A stretch of DNA of 64,000 nt from Rotaria sp. Silwood1 (GCA_905250075.1 CAJNOP010000327.1:99186-163185), one strand, 5' to 3'; shown: positions 12,201-26,570, counted from the first letter of the stretch. The notes: a model not told the origin generated them from the letters alone. Translations and numbers: made by a program.

Positions 12201-15200
12201 AATCATAATAATATTTGTAAATTTATGGGTGCTTCATTATTTCCAAATGAAGTTATTATTTATATGGAATATATGCCAAAAGGTTCATTACGTGATGTTT
12301 TACAAAATGATAAAATACCAATAACATGGGCATTTAGGTAGATAAAAATAAATAAAAATTAATAGAAATTTATTTTTATTTTATTAATAGATTTTCATTT
12401 GCAATTGATATTTTAAATGGTTTATCATATATACATAGTCGACATCTTATTCATGGACGATTAAATTCATCAAATTGTGTTGTTGATCAAAGATTAACAA
12501 TAAAAATTACAGGTAAAATTTTTTTCTTCAAGAACGACAAGGATTTGTATTATAATGCATAAATGCTATTAGGATTCATTGTCAAATATTCTTATATTTT
12601 TTGTTTTTTTGTTATTTTAGATTATGGTCTTGATGATCTTCGTTTTAATCATATAAGTGTTAATTCTTATGTACAATCAATTGAAGCATATAAAAGAGTT
12701 TATTATGCACCAGAATTAATATCAATTAATGAATTAAAATTAACTTCTCCAATAGATATTTATTCATTTGGTATAATATTAAATGAAATAGCTACACGAT
12801 CAGAACCATTTGGAGTTAGTTTTTTTTTTTAATTTTAAATCTATAAAATATTTATTTTTTTGAAGGATGATGATATTGAATCAATAATGAAAATAGGTTA
12901 TCGACCAAAAATTGCTAAAATGACACATGATATTAATAATGATAATGAAGAAGATTTTTGTCCATTACCATCATCATATATTCGAGTTATTAAACAATGT
13001 ATTATGGAAAATTCATATGATCGTCCAACATGTAAAGATATAGAAAAAAGTTTAAAAAAAATGTATCCATTACAAATGAGTCCAATTGATTTAATATTTA
13101 AAAAAATGTCTTTATATCAAACAAGTCTTGAACAAGCTGTACAATTAAGAACATATGAACTTGAACAAGAAAAACATAAATCTGAAAATCTTTTATATAG
13201 TAAGTATTAAATCAAAAAGAATCAATATCATAAATGTTTTCTTTTTTTTGAATTATTCATTATATTTTACATATATATACTAAAATCACTTTATCATATG
13301 GTATAATCATAAGCAATATTTTATTTGATTAATGTGAATAGATTGTTTATAACTAATTAAGTCGGATCTATTCAATTAATTTGATTAAGATACGATAATT
13401 TCAGATGTGTGAGCTATTTGATCAAAAATAAATAAATTACTATAGAAGATGTTGAAAGGTGAATATAATAATTTCATAGAGAAGAAATCCAAAAATCGAA
13501 AATTAGTAATAACGTAAAATGTAAATAATCTCATACTTTGTCTCTCATCATAAATATTTTGAAGAAAATTCATTATCTTATTCATATTCCATATTGATTA
13601 GGAGATTCATAATTATTTAACAGACCAAAAAAAAAAAACTTTTTCAATATTCATTTCATATGTTGATATTATTCTAGGTATGTTACCAAAAAGTGTTGCT
13701 GAACAATTACGTATTGGTCAAATTGTTACTGCAGAATATTATGATAATTGTACGATATATTTTAGGTATTTAATTTTATTTTCAATGAAAAAAATTTGTC
13801 GTTTTTTTTTTTTTCTTTTATTAGTGATATTGTTGGTTTTACAACTATTGCAAGTCGTTGTAAACCTATTGATGTTGTTGAATTTCTTAATCGAGTTTAT
13901 ACAACATTTGATAAAATTATTGATCGTTATGATGTTTATAAAATTGAAACAATTGGAGATGCATGTAAATTATATTTAAATAAAAGTTTTTTTTTTTTGT
14001 TTTTTTTTGTTTTTTAGATATGGTTGTTTCTGGTGTACCAAAAAAGAATGGTAATGAACATGCATATCAAATAGCAACAATGGCACTTGAACTTATTCAT
14101 CAATCAACAAAAAATTGTATTATACCATATTCAAATAATGAAAAACTTCAAATTCGAGTTGGTTTACATTCTGGTAAATAAGATTATGATTTCAAATTAC
14201 AAAATTATTATTATAAATTTATTTAGGACCTGTATGTGCAGGTGTTGTTGGTTCAAAAATGCCTCGGTAAGAACAAAAAAGAAAAAAACTGTTAGCAGAA
14301 TCTCTGTGAGATTAAAACACAAAACACAATTTACCCACTGTTATTAATTGTAGAAATATTATTTTATTTGATCTATTTTGTGAGACATTCCCTTTATCAT
14401 TAATTGACTTCATGTCTCCAAAAATCCAATAAATAGTTCATATATTATAATGAAATATTGGTTTGTAATTATATATTAATAAGATTTGTAGAGAAACTAT
14501 GTCCAATTTTTAGTAAAACATGATCTAAAATGAGTGTTGAACATGAATTCAAACTATAACGAATATCTTGATAATTAATTCTGTGAAGATGTTCGTGTTA
14601 CATATTTTTTCATCTCACAAAGATTATACTTTATAAAAAGAAAAATAGATTAAAATTATATTTGAATATTTTGTTTTCTTTTTTAAGATATTGTCTTTTT
14701 GGTGATACTGTAAATACTGCGTAAATGTTTTTTTCGTTTTCTATCTTATTATTTATGAATTAAAAAATGATTTATTTAGATCACGAATGGAATCTAATGG
14801 TGAAGGTAAAAAAAAAATAAAATTATTTGAATTAATTTTTATAAAAAAAAAAATTATTAATTTTTAGCAAATAAAATACATATAACAAATGATACAAAAG
14901 AATTACTTGATAAAACTAATCGTTTTCTTATTGAAAAACGTGGAAAAATACATATTAAAGTATAAAAATTCTATTGAATTAAATTTAAAATTACTTTTTT
15001 TTTCAATATTCATTTCTCTAGGGTAAAGGTGATATGGTTAGTTAATTAATATTTTTATTATTTAAAAATTTAGAAAAAAAAAAACATTCTTTATTTTCTT
15101 AGACTACTTATTGGTTACTTGAAGAATTAGAATCAAAAATTGATTGTATTGAAAAAAATTTCTTATATGTACAACCAAGTAAATAACAAATAATATTATT

Positions 15201-15439
15201 AATTATTAAAATAATATTCATTTCATTTTTTTATTGTAGTACGACTTCCACCAATACATAAAAAAGATATATCATCATCATCATCATTTCTTCTTCCAAG
15301 TAAATTTTATAGAATTAAATATAAGAAAATAAAAAAAATTTTTTTTTTTATTTTATTAGATTCAACTTCGATTTTCATACCTAATCGTTCACCATCACCA
15401 CGTAAAATAACTACATTCAATTTAATTTCTTTAGAATAA
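9298..15439 (+). CDS. Receptor-type (transmembrane) guanylate cyclase
   Basis: I assemble 25 exons giving 898 residues. Starts: 9298, 9371, 9561, 9668, 9823, 10760, 10873, 11059, 11263, 11886, 12107, 12391, 12621, 12866, 13678, 13825, 14018, 14227, 14688, 14780, 14868, 15022, 15103, 15240, 15360. Order: signal peptide ([17 protein letters not shown]); ectodomain I do not recognise; Cys-rich juxtamembrane module (CGDQYC...[11 protein letters not shown]); one membrane helix; kinase-homology domain; coiled linker ([25 protein letters not shown]); cyclase catalytic domain. The kinase domain is a pseudokinase: HGRLNSSN replaces HRDLKxxN and DYG replaces DFG. The cyclase domain keeps both metal Asp residues (SDIVGFT, ETIGDAYMVVSG) and the guanine-selecting Glu (KIET) and Cys ([16 protein letters not shown]), so cGMP production is expected. 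The Ser-rich tail ends [11 protein letters not shown] poly(A) signal lies at 15487-15492. The 12-base first exon is an inference from frame, donor and the signal peptide it creates. Confidence 0.88.
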
Positions 15440-17339
15440 TACATTATAAACGAAATTATATCGTTATATATTATGAAATTTCTTTCAATAAATACAGATT
15501 TCACAGAATTTTTATTGAAATTTTACTCATGAATAGGTGTCTAATGAATAAAAATATCGATAAAAAAAATCACTTTTTTTTCTTAGCTCAAAAACTTCAG
15601 ATTTAGTAGAGAATTCTTATCTGATCATTTTTGTAAAAATAAAAAAAAATAAAAAAGTTTTTCGATTTCTACAATATTGATACTCATAAATATGAGAGTT
15701 CAATTTCGGATTGAAGAGGTAGAGGTTGAATTCTTCAATTAGATCGATGTCGGATTGAAATTCTTATTAATGAATTTGCCATAGGGTAATGACATTTCAT
15801 CATCAACAATCGAATTAAGCGAAATTTCGAATGGTTAACTATTCTATTGAAATAATTCTTATGGTATATAAAACTCTCCATAAATTTATCGATCAACTAA
15901 TCATTATATTATTCCTTCTTAATTCATTAATAAAAATTTCAAGACAATATGAATCTACAGATTAATTCAAGTTTTAAAAGTCAATTCGGATGTCAATATA
16001 TATATTTAGATGAAATTTAAGTTCATTAAAAATTTATATTAATCAACTATAATCTATATTTTAATTGTATATAGTTTTTTGTGTTTTGTCTTATATGGAA
16101 TAGAATTTCATATGATTGTTCGTCTGAAATTCTATAGCAAAAATTAGTTTCTAATCAATGTAAATAATACTTGTCTAAACAACAAATGAATATCGATTTT
16201 TTTTTTTAATTTTTTATCAAATAAAAAAAAAACATAAGAAAATATTTTTGATTAAAACAAAATTTCTACAATTATATTCAAATGTCCTTGACGACCTGGA
16301 TTTATCTATCGATTGTATAATCAAATCAATGTCAATGAACAGTTGTCTCTCTAACGATCACTTTGTATATAAACAGATAGATCTCGTGCGTGTTCCTGTG
16401 TCATCTATACTTATATGCTATCGTAATATCTGTTATTTTCCTCTCTCTCTCTCTCCCTCACAAATACATACTATTTCCATATCTTTATTTTCTTTCATTT
16501 TACTTTTTCTTTTATACACACCACGTCACTATTTCTTTTACATCATACTATCATTCTTTCTTGGTGTGGTGTTGTGTGTGCATGTTATTTTGTTTTTTTT
16601 TTTTGTTTTATAGTTGTCTATTTGCCCATATATACATTTGATTTTCGTCGACGTTGTGTTGTGGCACATACACATCACTATTTCATTTTCGCTCTATTGT
16701 CTATCCCTGATACGCACACGCGCATGTCAAAAAGATAAGCATTTTATTATTAGCATGTTCAAATGGGCAACTATTAATAAGACTTATATTTATACTCATC
16801 AATTGAATTACAATAAACAAATAAATCCTAAAGACAACAATAAGAAAATTTTAAGTAAGTTGAGTTTTTTTTTTATTAATAATTGAGAAAAATATATTTA
16901 ATAAGAAAAATCTGATCATTTTCGGAAATAGAATAAAGATAAAGAAGAAGAAAAAAAAAAAAAAAAGAAATCTATGGAGGAGGCTTCTAATGACCATGTA
17001 TGAGATAGGTCATGATATTTACGCATGCTGAGAACTAAAACACATACGTACACATTTGTTGGACGATCTTGAAACATCGCCTATTGTCGTCACTCACTTT
17101 TTACATATATATATATGAGTACGTTGTAGCAATAACAACAACAAAAAACAACAACGTCATTCTGTGATAAGACATAATCAGCAGGCAAAGTATTTGAACG
17201 CTTGTATATATAAACATAGAAATATGACAGCTGTATAAAGTAGTCCCATTGTCTTACTTCTTTCTTTTCTCTGTTTTTTTTTTGCTATTTGATGGTGACG
17301 TTAGCCATCACTTAGCAATAGAATAATTCTTTTTTAGCG

Positions 17340-17670
17340 TGTTATACCCTGTGGGATTTTGACTGCTGTCAAAGCAAGAATAGCAATAGCAGCCGCTACC
17401 GATAATGAGACAATACCATTTGGTCTAAAGGCATATAATTGTTGTTGAATCCAAAAAAGCATATAAAACAAAAAAAAAAAAACTTTTGTTCCTATCTATC
17501 TATCTGACATTCGATGCATGCTGTCACATTTATGTCAAATCTCGTCTTTGAGATTTCGATTTGTGCAATTATCAATCATACTTCATATTGACATACACAC
17601 ATCTTTGACAGTCCGTTGTCTTGTCTATTTGACATATCTTCTTGTTCTTTCTTATACATGTTGTTATTTT
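17340..17670. promoter_or_regulatory. Cluster of TALE/TGIF-type binding motifs
   Basis: About seven TGACA/TGTCA cores occur within about 330 bases, including the full TGIF consensus CTGTCAA at 17366-17372 and its complement TTGACAG at 17605-17611. Further full consensus copies lie at 18590-18596 and 19978-19984. TGIF proteins are known to bind CTGTCAA, so this is a plausible autoregulatory region of the downstream TGIF gene. No experiment or conservation data are available here. Confidence 0.35.
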
Positions 17671-17960
17671 AACTGATGATGCGCTGCCCGAAAGATACAT
17701 GTTTTTCCGATTTGCTTCTTACTGCTAGAAGCGTTGATAATGGTAGGTTAAGGTTGTACACAGTGATGCTGATATTGTCATTGTGTCTGTAAGCTTGTGG
17801 GAGGCAAGCAAAAAAAAAATAATTGAGAGGAAAAAAAAATAGAAGACAATGTAAAAGAAGATATTCATCACTGAATTATGGATTTGTATTGTTCTTGTCT
17901 CTCTCTCTATATATATATATTTCATCGATGATAAAAATACTGTCTATCTCTCCCACTCCC

Positions 17961-17978
17961 CCTCTCTCTCTCTCTCTT
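17961..17978. repeat. (CT)n microsatellite
   Basis: A short perfect CT run preceded by C-rich sequence. A further CT/TA tract ends near 17920. Confidence 0.8.
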
Positions 17979-18612
17979 GTTTGATGTCAATGTAATCACT
18001 AGTGGTAACGCGCGTAAAAGATCACATCCGTGAGGATACATATTGATGAGCATTACGAGAAAGAAACATATAGAAAAAAGAAATATCGAGTAAGTCGTAT
18101 ATATATATAAAAGAATAAATCAAATTATTGAGGTGAGTAAGATTTCTAAAAAAAAAAAAAACAATTTGTATCATATTGCTTTAAATTTATAACATATGTT
18201 CGATTATATTTATATTTCGATTAATAACAAAAAGATTTTTGACTTTATCATTAATTTGTATTTAATTAATATGATCAACAAAGAAATAAATATTTGATGT
18301 TTTTTTTTTGTTGTTATTATTATTAACATATTGAATAGTATTTGTCAATTTTTAGTAATAGAAATATATGAGTATCAAATAACATTATATATGTTGTTAT
18401 TCGAACAGTTTTTTTTTTCTTCTTCTTCTTTTCTCTTTTTTTATTAAGCTTTCAAAAAAGTGTCAACTGTTCTTTATATGTTTTTGACGTTTTTTCAGAA
18501 TTTGTTCTTCTATTTTCTTTTTCATCTTGTCTTTGGCTTACCGTCATATAATCAAAGAGCAAACATTAGAGAGTAAGAGAAAGAGCTTGTTGACAGAAGA
18601 GAAAAGAAGCCT

Positions 18613-18618
<6 letters not shown>

Positions 18619-18649
<31 letters not shown>
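18619..18649. repeat. (GA)n microsatellite
   Basis: An uninterrupted GA dinucleotide run of about fifteen units. It creates the artificial Arg/Glu-repeat reading frame seen here. Confidence 0.9.
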
Positions 18650-18650
<1 letters not shown>

Positions 18651-21600
18651 AAAAAAAAAATAGAAAACGTCAACGAATGAAAAGTTACTGTGTATATATG
18701 GCACGAGTTTATGCGTCAATCGGATGATGACAACTGGTTAGTTATATTCGACAATATTGAGTAAATTCCTTGTTCATCATCATAAAATATGTCTATCTAT
18801 CTAGATATGTATATATACATGTACTTTTGTGGTAGAGGCAGGGAAACAGCTGTTAATACAATACGAAGAAATGATCTTGCCGTTGTTCGACATTCATTGA
18901 AGTAATGATGTACGATTAGTTGTGACGATGATGGTGCCTTCTTCTTTTCTTTTTTTCACTCAGCTGATTGAATGGGTTCTTTCTCAGTTTTTTTCTTCTT
19001 CTTCGTCTACTATTACTAATTGTTATTGATGAAAAGCGAATTAACATTGGCCCAAATCAATTATAGTGATGTGTATGTGTACGCAAAACAGGCAGAAGAA
19101 AAACGCGAAGTTCTGTTATGTAGGAAGGAGATAAGAAATATGGGAATGATGACAGACTGTTAGCTTAAAGAGAGTAGTAGTCTCTTAACATCCTCTATAA
19201 ACTACCTTAAACACTATGAATAATTTCTATTTAATCAAATATATGTACATATATATACATAGAGAGAGAGAGAGGTAAACAAAAAGAATATATATATATA
19301 TTACATCTATGTATAATTGAAGTTAAATGGTATTTTACCTCGAGCTCTCTTTCTATTGACGTTTCATTTTTTTTCTCATGCGAGAAAAAAAAAAGAAGCA
19401 AAAAGACAGAAACAGTTGAACATACCCCAAGGGTATAATATGTATTTACTCTTGTGATGGTAGTATAGGTTTATGTTTCTTTTTTTCTTTTTTTTCTTTT
19501 TTGCTTAGTGACATAATGAGTGGATAGTCTCTTCTTTCTATTTTCTATCACATATGACAATCGTTGACATTTTGAAATAGTTAATAGTCCTTTGGGGAAA
19601 AAATACATAACTATACAACAATTGTAACTATCTTTATTATAATTGTTTTTAATACAAACGAATGAATCATCAACTATATATATATAAGGTCGATTCAATT
19701 GCATATGATAAATGAGATAGAGAAATGATTCGGAAAAATATGTTTTGTTAGTTTTATTTTGACTTGATCAAAAAAACGATATAGCAATTTACGATAAATT
19801 GCTTTTCAAGTAGAGAAAAATCAAAAAAAAAAGAAAAAAGAAAGAAACAGTGCTTTTTTTTTCTTTCTCATCCCACTTGTTCACTCATTTATTTGCGTTT
19901 GTTGTGTATATATCATTTGTCCTATTGTTGTCCATGTAATCACATTGTATATATGTGTATATATATATATGCAATACTTGACAGTTTTGACATGTATTAT
20001 CTATGCCTATGCGTAAATCTGAATCTAGGATGTCGTGTGTGAATATATTCGTATTACTTCGTCACATTCCATTACACACTTACATTCTTTTGTTGTCGGT
20101 CTTCGCTTCTTCACACTCTGATTAAATGAGTATTGAGTCTCTCTATACGTATGTATATATATATATATGTGTGTGTGTCAGAAACCTTACTTAGTTATAC
20201 ATAGATGCACGCACATGGATAGATCGAATTTGAAGTGTGTTGCTGTTTACTCTAGCTAATTTCCTTCGAGCATTTAAAAACATCGAACTCTTTCTTCTTA
20301 TTGATTCAATTAGATAGAATGTAGAGATGTGACAAATTCCATTTTTTTCTCGTTTCTCTCTCTTTTTTTTTTTTTGTTTTATACTTTCAACTCATAAAAT
20401 AAAAGAAGGTAGTCATAATCCAATTCAGACCGCTATGAATAAAAGAAATAAGAGAAAGGAATGATGAAGAACAATAAAACGTCAAAAGAAAGAAAGCATA
20501 TGCACTCTAAAAAAAGAAAGAGAGAGAGAGAGAAAAAGCGAGGGAGATATGCAGTAGTAGATAACAAGATTTGACAATAGACAGACATATAAACGTAAGT
20601 TTTTTTTTTTCTTTAGTTTCTTTTTCTTTTTTTTTTCGTGCAAAACAGGTTGTGTTATTTAGCGAAATAAGAAAAAAAAAAAGGAACTATGAGAATTATA
20701 TATCTATTGAGTATGTTTGCATGTTTCTTTCATCTTAGCAGGAAATCTAAAAATCTGATTGACACATTGACTAATTTTTAGCAACGAAAAACAAAAAAAA
20801 AACTAGCAATAGTTCGTTTCCTGCTGTGTGTTTATGAATATTTTTTTGTGTTTCTATTATTGTTTATCCTATTCTTTATTTTAGTTTTTTTTTGCTCTAG
20901 ATTTTTTCCATCGATCATCTCTTCAACAAGATATATATATACATACATTAGACAAACTTATGTTATTTCTTTCTTTTTTTTCTCTCTAAATGGATATTGA
21001 AACAAGTAGTTCCTTCTTTTTATGATGATTGATATCTGTAAACAGCTGTTGAGGTGTTGATATGAATGCACAGACTTAATTAGTGTTGATAGATTCCTTT
21101 TTTTTTTGTTTCTCTTTGCTGTCTTCGTCTTCTTAAAGAGAGAGACAACGAAACGAGCAAAAGGAAATATTTATTATATGAGAAGAATAACGTTGAAAGC
21201 TTCGCTTAAGACTTTAATCTAAAATTGGAATTGAATATAATCTTTCGATAGATTTCAATCCTATAATTTGTATCAATATGTTGATATGTATTTGATCAAT
21301 GAGTACGCATACACACATAACGAAAAGCAGTGATTTTTTTTTTTTTTTTCGTCGATTCATTTTCTCATCCGATCGATATCATACATATCAAATTAATCAT
21401 TTTCGCTGTTGAATAAGGTGACGTCGTATATCTTATCTTGTTTCGATTATATGAAGAAGAAGAGAGAGAGAATACGTATGTGTATGTGTGTGAACAATAA
21501 CAATAAAGTAGTCGAGGAAAAGGATAGGTTAATGACAATCAAGTAAGTTTTTGTATTCTCTTCTTTCCTATTATCGTTATAACTATCAGAAAAAGATGTG

Positions 21601-22086
21601 CAATGGAATAAGTTCGTAATAGATGACATCTGTCTTTCGACACAAAATTGATAAGACCACCTTAATTTATCTTCATTTTTTTTTTCACTATATACTTTCT
21701 ATCAGTTGAGTTTTTTTTTTTTTTCTCTTTTTGGTATATAGTATGAGAATAAATTTAGCATCAAGAAAATATTGTTCTTTTTTCTCTTATAAAACAATCA
21801 TATGGTAATTATGAAACGTTCTTAGTTCTGACTTAAGCCATCTGTATTTGATTCCCGACTATGACTTTAAAAAAAAAAAAAAAACATGCATAGAATCAAA
21901 AAAAAGAAGAAGAAGAAGAAAAGACGACACGCACATACACATACATACAACATGCATTCTCAGATAGTGTAAGATAAGAAAGACATTTTTTTATATCGTA
22001 CATTACACTCGACATATCATTCATATCGTCTTTAAATTATGAAAATAATTCATTTTTATTTTTTTTTTATTTTTTTAGAATATTCA

Positions 22087-23155
22087 ATGATTGATCATTC
22101 ACACGATTCTTCACATTATCAAACAATGACAAATCTATCTTCATCATCGACAATAAATTATAATCATCATCATCATGATCTTCTTTATCCTTCATCTATT
22201 TATCATCATTCATCTGAAGTTATTGTTAGTCCACATCGTTCATCACTTATGGTACATTCTAATCAACAACATAAACAACGAAATCATAATATTGAACAAA
22301 CAGATTCGGATTGTGATCATGATAGTTCATCATCATCATCAATAACAAATTCATCTAAATTAAAAAAACGACGAGCTAATTTACCAAAAGATAGTGTAAG
22401 ACAAAAAAAACATTTTTCTTCAATATTATTCGAAACCATTAATATTACCTTTTTTCTTTCGATGTTTTTGTACAATTAATATATTTTTTAATATTTTCTT
22501 CTCTTAATAGGTTCGTATACTTAAAAATTGGCTTTATGAACATCGTTATAATGCCTATCCAACAGATGATGAAAAAGCAAATTTATCTCATCGTGCTGAT
22601 TTATCAATAAATCAAGTTTGTAATTGGTTTATTAATGCACGTCGTCGTATATTACCTGATTTATTAAAAAAAGAAGGTACAGATCCAAAAAAATTTACTA
22701 TATCAAGACGTTTTTCACGTGATCAAAAACGTTCATCACCATCATTATCAGCAATATGTTCGACAAGTGGTGAAAATACATCAAATGAAACAACAACAAC
22801 AACAACAACATCAACAGAAGTAAATCTTCTTGTTGAACGAAGTTCATCACCATCATTAATATTAACAAATAATTCAAATGTTCTTAATAAACAATCATCA
22901 TTATCTTCTAATGAATCTAATTCTATACCACGATCTAATGTTCTATTAAAATCTATACGTGATTCAACTGTTATTAATTTAATATCAAGTGATCAACAAA
23001 CATGTATTGTTCGTTCAAATGATACATCAACAATGACAAATACTAATACAACTGGTGATCTAGCCGGTTTTCAACTTCTTGTTGATGTAGCTGTTAAAGA
23101 ACTACATCGAATACAACAAGATGGTAATAGTAGTCTACCGCTACTTTGCAACTAG
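22087..23155 (+). CDS. TGIF: TGIF-type TALE homeodomain transcription factor
   Basis: Two coding exons, 22087-22395 and 22511-23155, encode 317 residues. The splice falls inside the homeodomain after LPKDS. The joined homeodomain runs from [11 protein letters not shown] through [17 protein letters not shown] and [15 protein letters not shown] to KKFTISRR, about residues 93-170. The three-residue TALE loop extension (AYP) and the TGIF-specific tail [12 protein letters not shown] are diagnostic. TGIF proteins are repressors that bind CTGTCAA and recruit corepressors or SMADs. The N-terminus is His/Ser-rich with a run of serines, the middle has a poly-Thr run, and the C-terminus ends in a predicted helix [15 protein letters not shown], conserved in position with the TGIF repression region. 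A strong acceptor (22077-22078) is eight bases before the ATG, so the 5' UTR is on another exon or a trans-spliced leader. A poly(A) signal is at 23394-23399. Confidence 0.93.
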
Positions 23156-26100
23156 TTTTTTTTGTGTCTTCCTATATCTTTTTTTTTTGTCTTTTCCCTA
23201 TGCCAGAAAAAAAAAAAAAAAGAACATCAGCCATTTTCTTTTTCTTCAACTTCTGTCTTGTTTTTTTTTTTTTCTTGTGTAAACAGTATGTTTTCATTTT
23301 TTTTTTTCATTCTCTTCTTTTAGAAGGGTTTTGTTTTTCGTTTTCTCTTTTTTTTTTATGTTCATGGTGCTTTAGTTCATTCATGAGATGAGGAATAAAC
23401 AAAACATATATATTATATATACATATATATTTATATATTTATATATATATGTATGTCAAAAAATGATGTAGATATACAATGTCTTGTGTCAAATATTGGC
23501 TAATGTGATTTTCTTTCTCTCTTCTTTTTTTTTTTTTTTTTTTTTGTTGGCTCTCTTATATTGACAACGCGCCTTGTTGTCAAATCAATTAAGAATAACA
23601 GCTATATGTTCTTCCGAAAGACTTAACCATACATAGAAATGTATTGTTTTCTCTCTAAACAGAAGAATGAGTACATACAAAAAAAAAAAAGATTGTTTAT
23701 ATTGCTAGTCAATTAAAAGGGCAAAAACGCCTTTTGTCTAGTTGTTTGCTTGTTCTTTTTTTGACTAAGTAGATTAATTTGATTGATTGATACTTCATAT
23801 CCATCAATATTTGAAAATTCTTTATTACTAAAGTATTTTGTTGTTTGATCTTATTTGATTGAAAAATATATCTATGATAAAAATGAATATGATGAGATGA
23901 ATGATCATTTATGTGTTTAATTATGTGCTCTAATAATATGAATGATGAGACACATATAGAAAACACGTTTGAATGGAATGCGTCGATGATTATCGTTCAA
24001 GTTCATTGTTATTCGCTCGATTACACTGCATATTCATTGTATGTTTATCATCGTTTGATGACAGCCGATCAATCGTAAATAGAAGAAACATCATGTCATC
24101 ATAGAAAAATATGCATCAAAAGTCTAGTCTGATAGATAGTTTGACGTCATTAAGTAATTTTTGTTTTTTTTTCTTATGTATTGTTTAAACGTTTTGTTTT
24201 TATTTTGTTGATAAGAAAAAAAATGAATATTGACAATAAACATGATTTATAAATGAATGTGTATATATATATATATCAAAAAACGAAAACAAAAGAAATC
24301 ATCTCAATATAATCGATTATGTATACTTCGTATGCTATTTGATTTATTTCATCCATTTATAATAATCATCTAGTTTGCACTAATCAAAACATAATATTGA
24401 CGTTATTTTGTTTTTTTTTTCCTACTCAATAATATTTAGTTCTAGTCATATATTATACTTATATAAATACATATAAAAGTTCAAATAAAATCATTGGTTA
24501 AACAATATAATAATAATGTAATTATTCAAAATATTATCATTATCTATTTAAATTATTATTAAGGATTTCTTTAATGTCAATAGATATGACTTATATTTTT
24601 CAAATATTTGTTAAGCAAGTTGTATAATTTTTAATATATATGATGGTTCTTTTTCCTAGATATATTATTATGAAAATAAATCGAACAATTAAGAATATAG
24701 ATTCATTAAATAATTTATACTTATAACTAAGAACATGAAAGATAAAAAAAAAAAACAAAGAATGCTTTTCATATTAATACTTTCTTTTTCCTTGGATGTA
24801 ATAATAAAATGTTATTTACCAATGAAGCTTGAAATAGATAATAATATCCAGTTTGAGAATTATACAACTTACTAAGATGATGTCGATGAAATTATGTTGT
24901 ATACGATATGAATACGAATCACTCACGATGATGATAAAAATCGTTTTAAATCATTGTAAATAATCGAAATAGATAATAATAATAATTGTCGTTTTATATA
25001 TAATTTGTGTTTGTCAGTTAGTATTTTAGTGGGCACAGTATTACGACTGTATTTTATCATACTGTATATCCATTGATAACGAACTGAAAATCGAGTGTCA
25101 GATCATTGATGATATGATGAAATACAGTCATAATATAATGTCCATCAAAAAAGAAAAAACAACTATCTGAAACGGCTGTCTATGACCGTACTTATTCGAC
25201 CTGAAATACTTTTTTTTTTATATCCTATGTATGCTCTATTTTTATCAGATAGAATTGTCAAGCATCACTCTGATATACAGATATATATACGGTATGTAAA
25301 TCGTCAGTTTACGCACCATATTGTTCGATTAGAGAAATTTAAAATTTAAAAGATTTTCTAAGTTTTTTTTTTTTCTATATATTTTACAATTTTTCACACA
25401 CGAATATAAATCGATTCGATGAAATACTGAAGTATCCAATTGAATTATAGAAGACGATTAGATTATTTATAGTATTCTTATTAATAAATTTTAATTTGAT
25501 ATCAAATTTGTTATTTATATCTATTTGAAATCATAGACTTAAGCTTCTACAAAAAATATTTTTATTCATTCTATATTTAATTTCAAGGACAAAAGGGGTA
25601 AAATAAAATCATTTTTCTTTTATTTTTGTCTATTGCGTTATTTTGAAAACAAAATAAATTTCATTAAATAATATTTTACTTCATTTTATGAATCATTTGA
25701 AGCTTAATGTTTATGACACATTCTTTTTTCTTTTTTGTGTGTTCTAAATTGAGAACTTGAAATTTTTTTTTTTTAATAGACATTCTTTTGTAGTTGATGT
25801 AATGCTAAAGGAAAACACAATTATTCAACATACATGAGAAGGTTATCACTCTATTAGAGTAAATGAATGATGAGAAAATCTTTTCATTATGAATCAATAG
25901 TAGAAAAAATATTTTCCTAAGTTTCCACTGTGTTACATCTATTTGACTGAATGAGTCATAACTTATATATTATGTATTTCCTAAATTATGTAAGATGTTT
26001 TTCTAAAAAGAAAACTAATATTCAATATACAAATGTAGTTCTTTTATTATGTTCATGAGAAATGAGAAAACAAACAAAATAATCGAGATGTTTATTTCGA

Positions 26101-26570
26101 AATGAAAGAGAGAGAGAGAGAGAGTTTCTTTCGATTTTCATTTGAAATGTTTTTTGAATTTCGTATTTTTAATTTAATTTTTGTATTCGATATACATTTC
26201 GAAGTGTTCTTTATCTCCTGAACAGATTTCAAGAGTTAATATATATATAACTATACAGCAGAAAAACATTAAAATTTACATATTATTTCATTGTTTTTGA
26301 ACAAAACATAATAGAAAATACTTCTTGTTACTCAATCACAGTACATCTGATTGAGCTGAAACTTTCTTTTACTTATGCTAGAAATTAGTTAGAATGTCTA
26401 ATTCGTTTTTGATTCAAACAAAGATATATTGATGGTTTCTTGTTAGGATTTATAATAAATGATCTAGTGGACAAAAAAAAACATACATTATCAAGGATAC
26501 GCTGATGAGGAAACTGCCGTAACTGTAATCCACTGTTTCAATTCATATAATATTCATAATTAGGTCTTAT
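23156..26570. other. Non-coding sequence downstream of TGIF
   Basis: This starts with a T-rich 3' UTR, then (TA)n tracts around 23405-23455 and 24258-24276, then ordinary AT-rich DNA. A minus-strand open frame at 23709-23966 has no family resemblance. A small hairpin pair is at 25040-25134. No gene seen. Confidence 0.5.
25040..25134. repeat. Short inverted repeat (small MITE-like hairpin)
   Basis: Arms of about 21 bases (25040-25060 and 25114-25134) are complementary with few mismatches and can fold into a hairpin. Origin unknown. Confidence 0.5.

Larger units (their letters stand above)
15440..22078. other. Long non-coding block upstream of the TGIF homeobox gene
   Basis: There are 6.6 kb without a supportable exon. 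It begins with the 3' UTR of the cyclase gene. From about 16240 onwards base composition is less extreme than in other gaps, and there are many (CT)n/(GA)n and (TA)n microsatellites. TGACA/TGTCA motifs are unusually frequent, especially at 17340-17670. Likely promoter, enhancers and unseen 5'-UTR exon(s) of TGIF. Small open frames here (for example one running through the GA repeat at 18619) are low-complexity artefacts. Confidence 0.5.

Noticed and set aside
18527-18727. Arg/Glu-rich open frame
   Set aside because: Created by a (GA)n microsatellite; no flanking exon logic.
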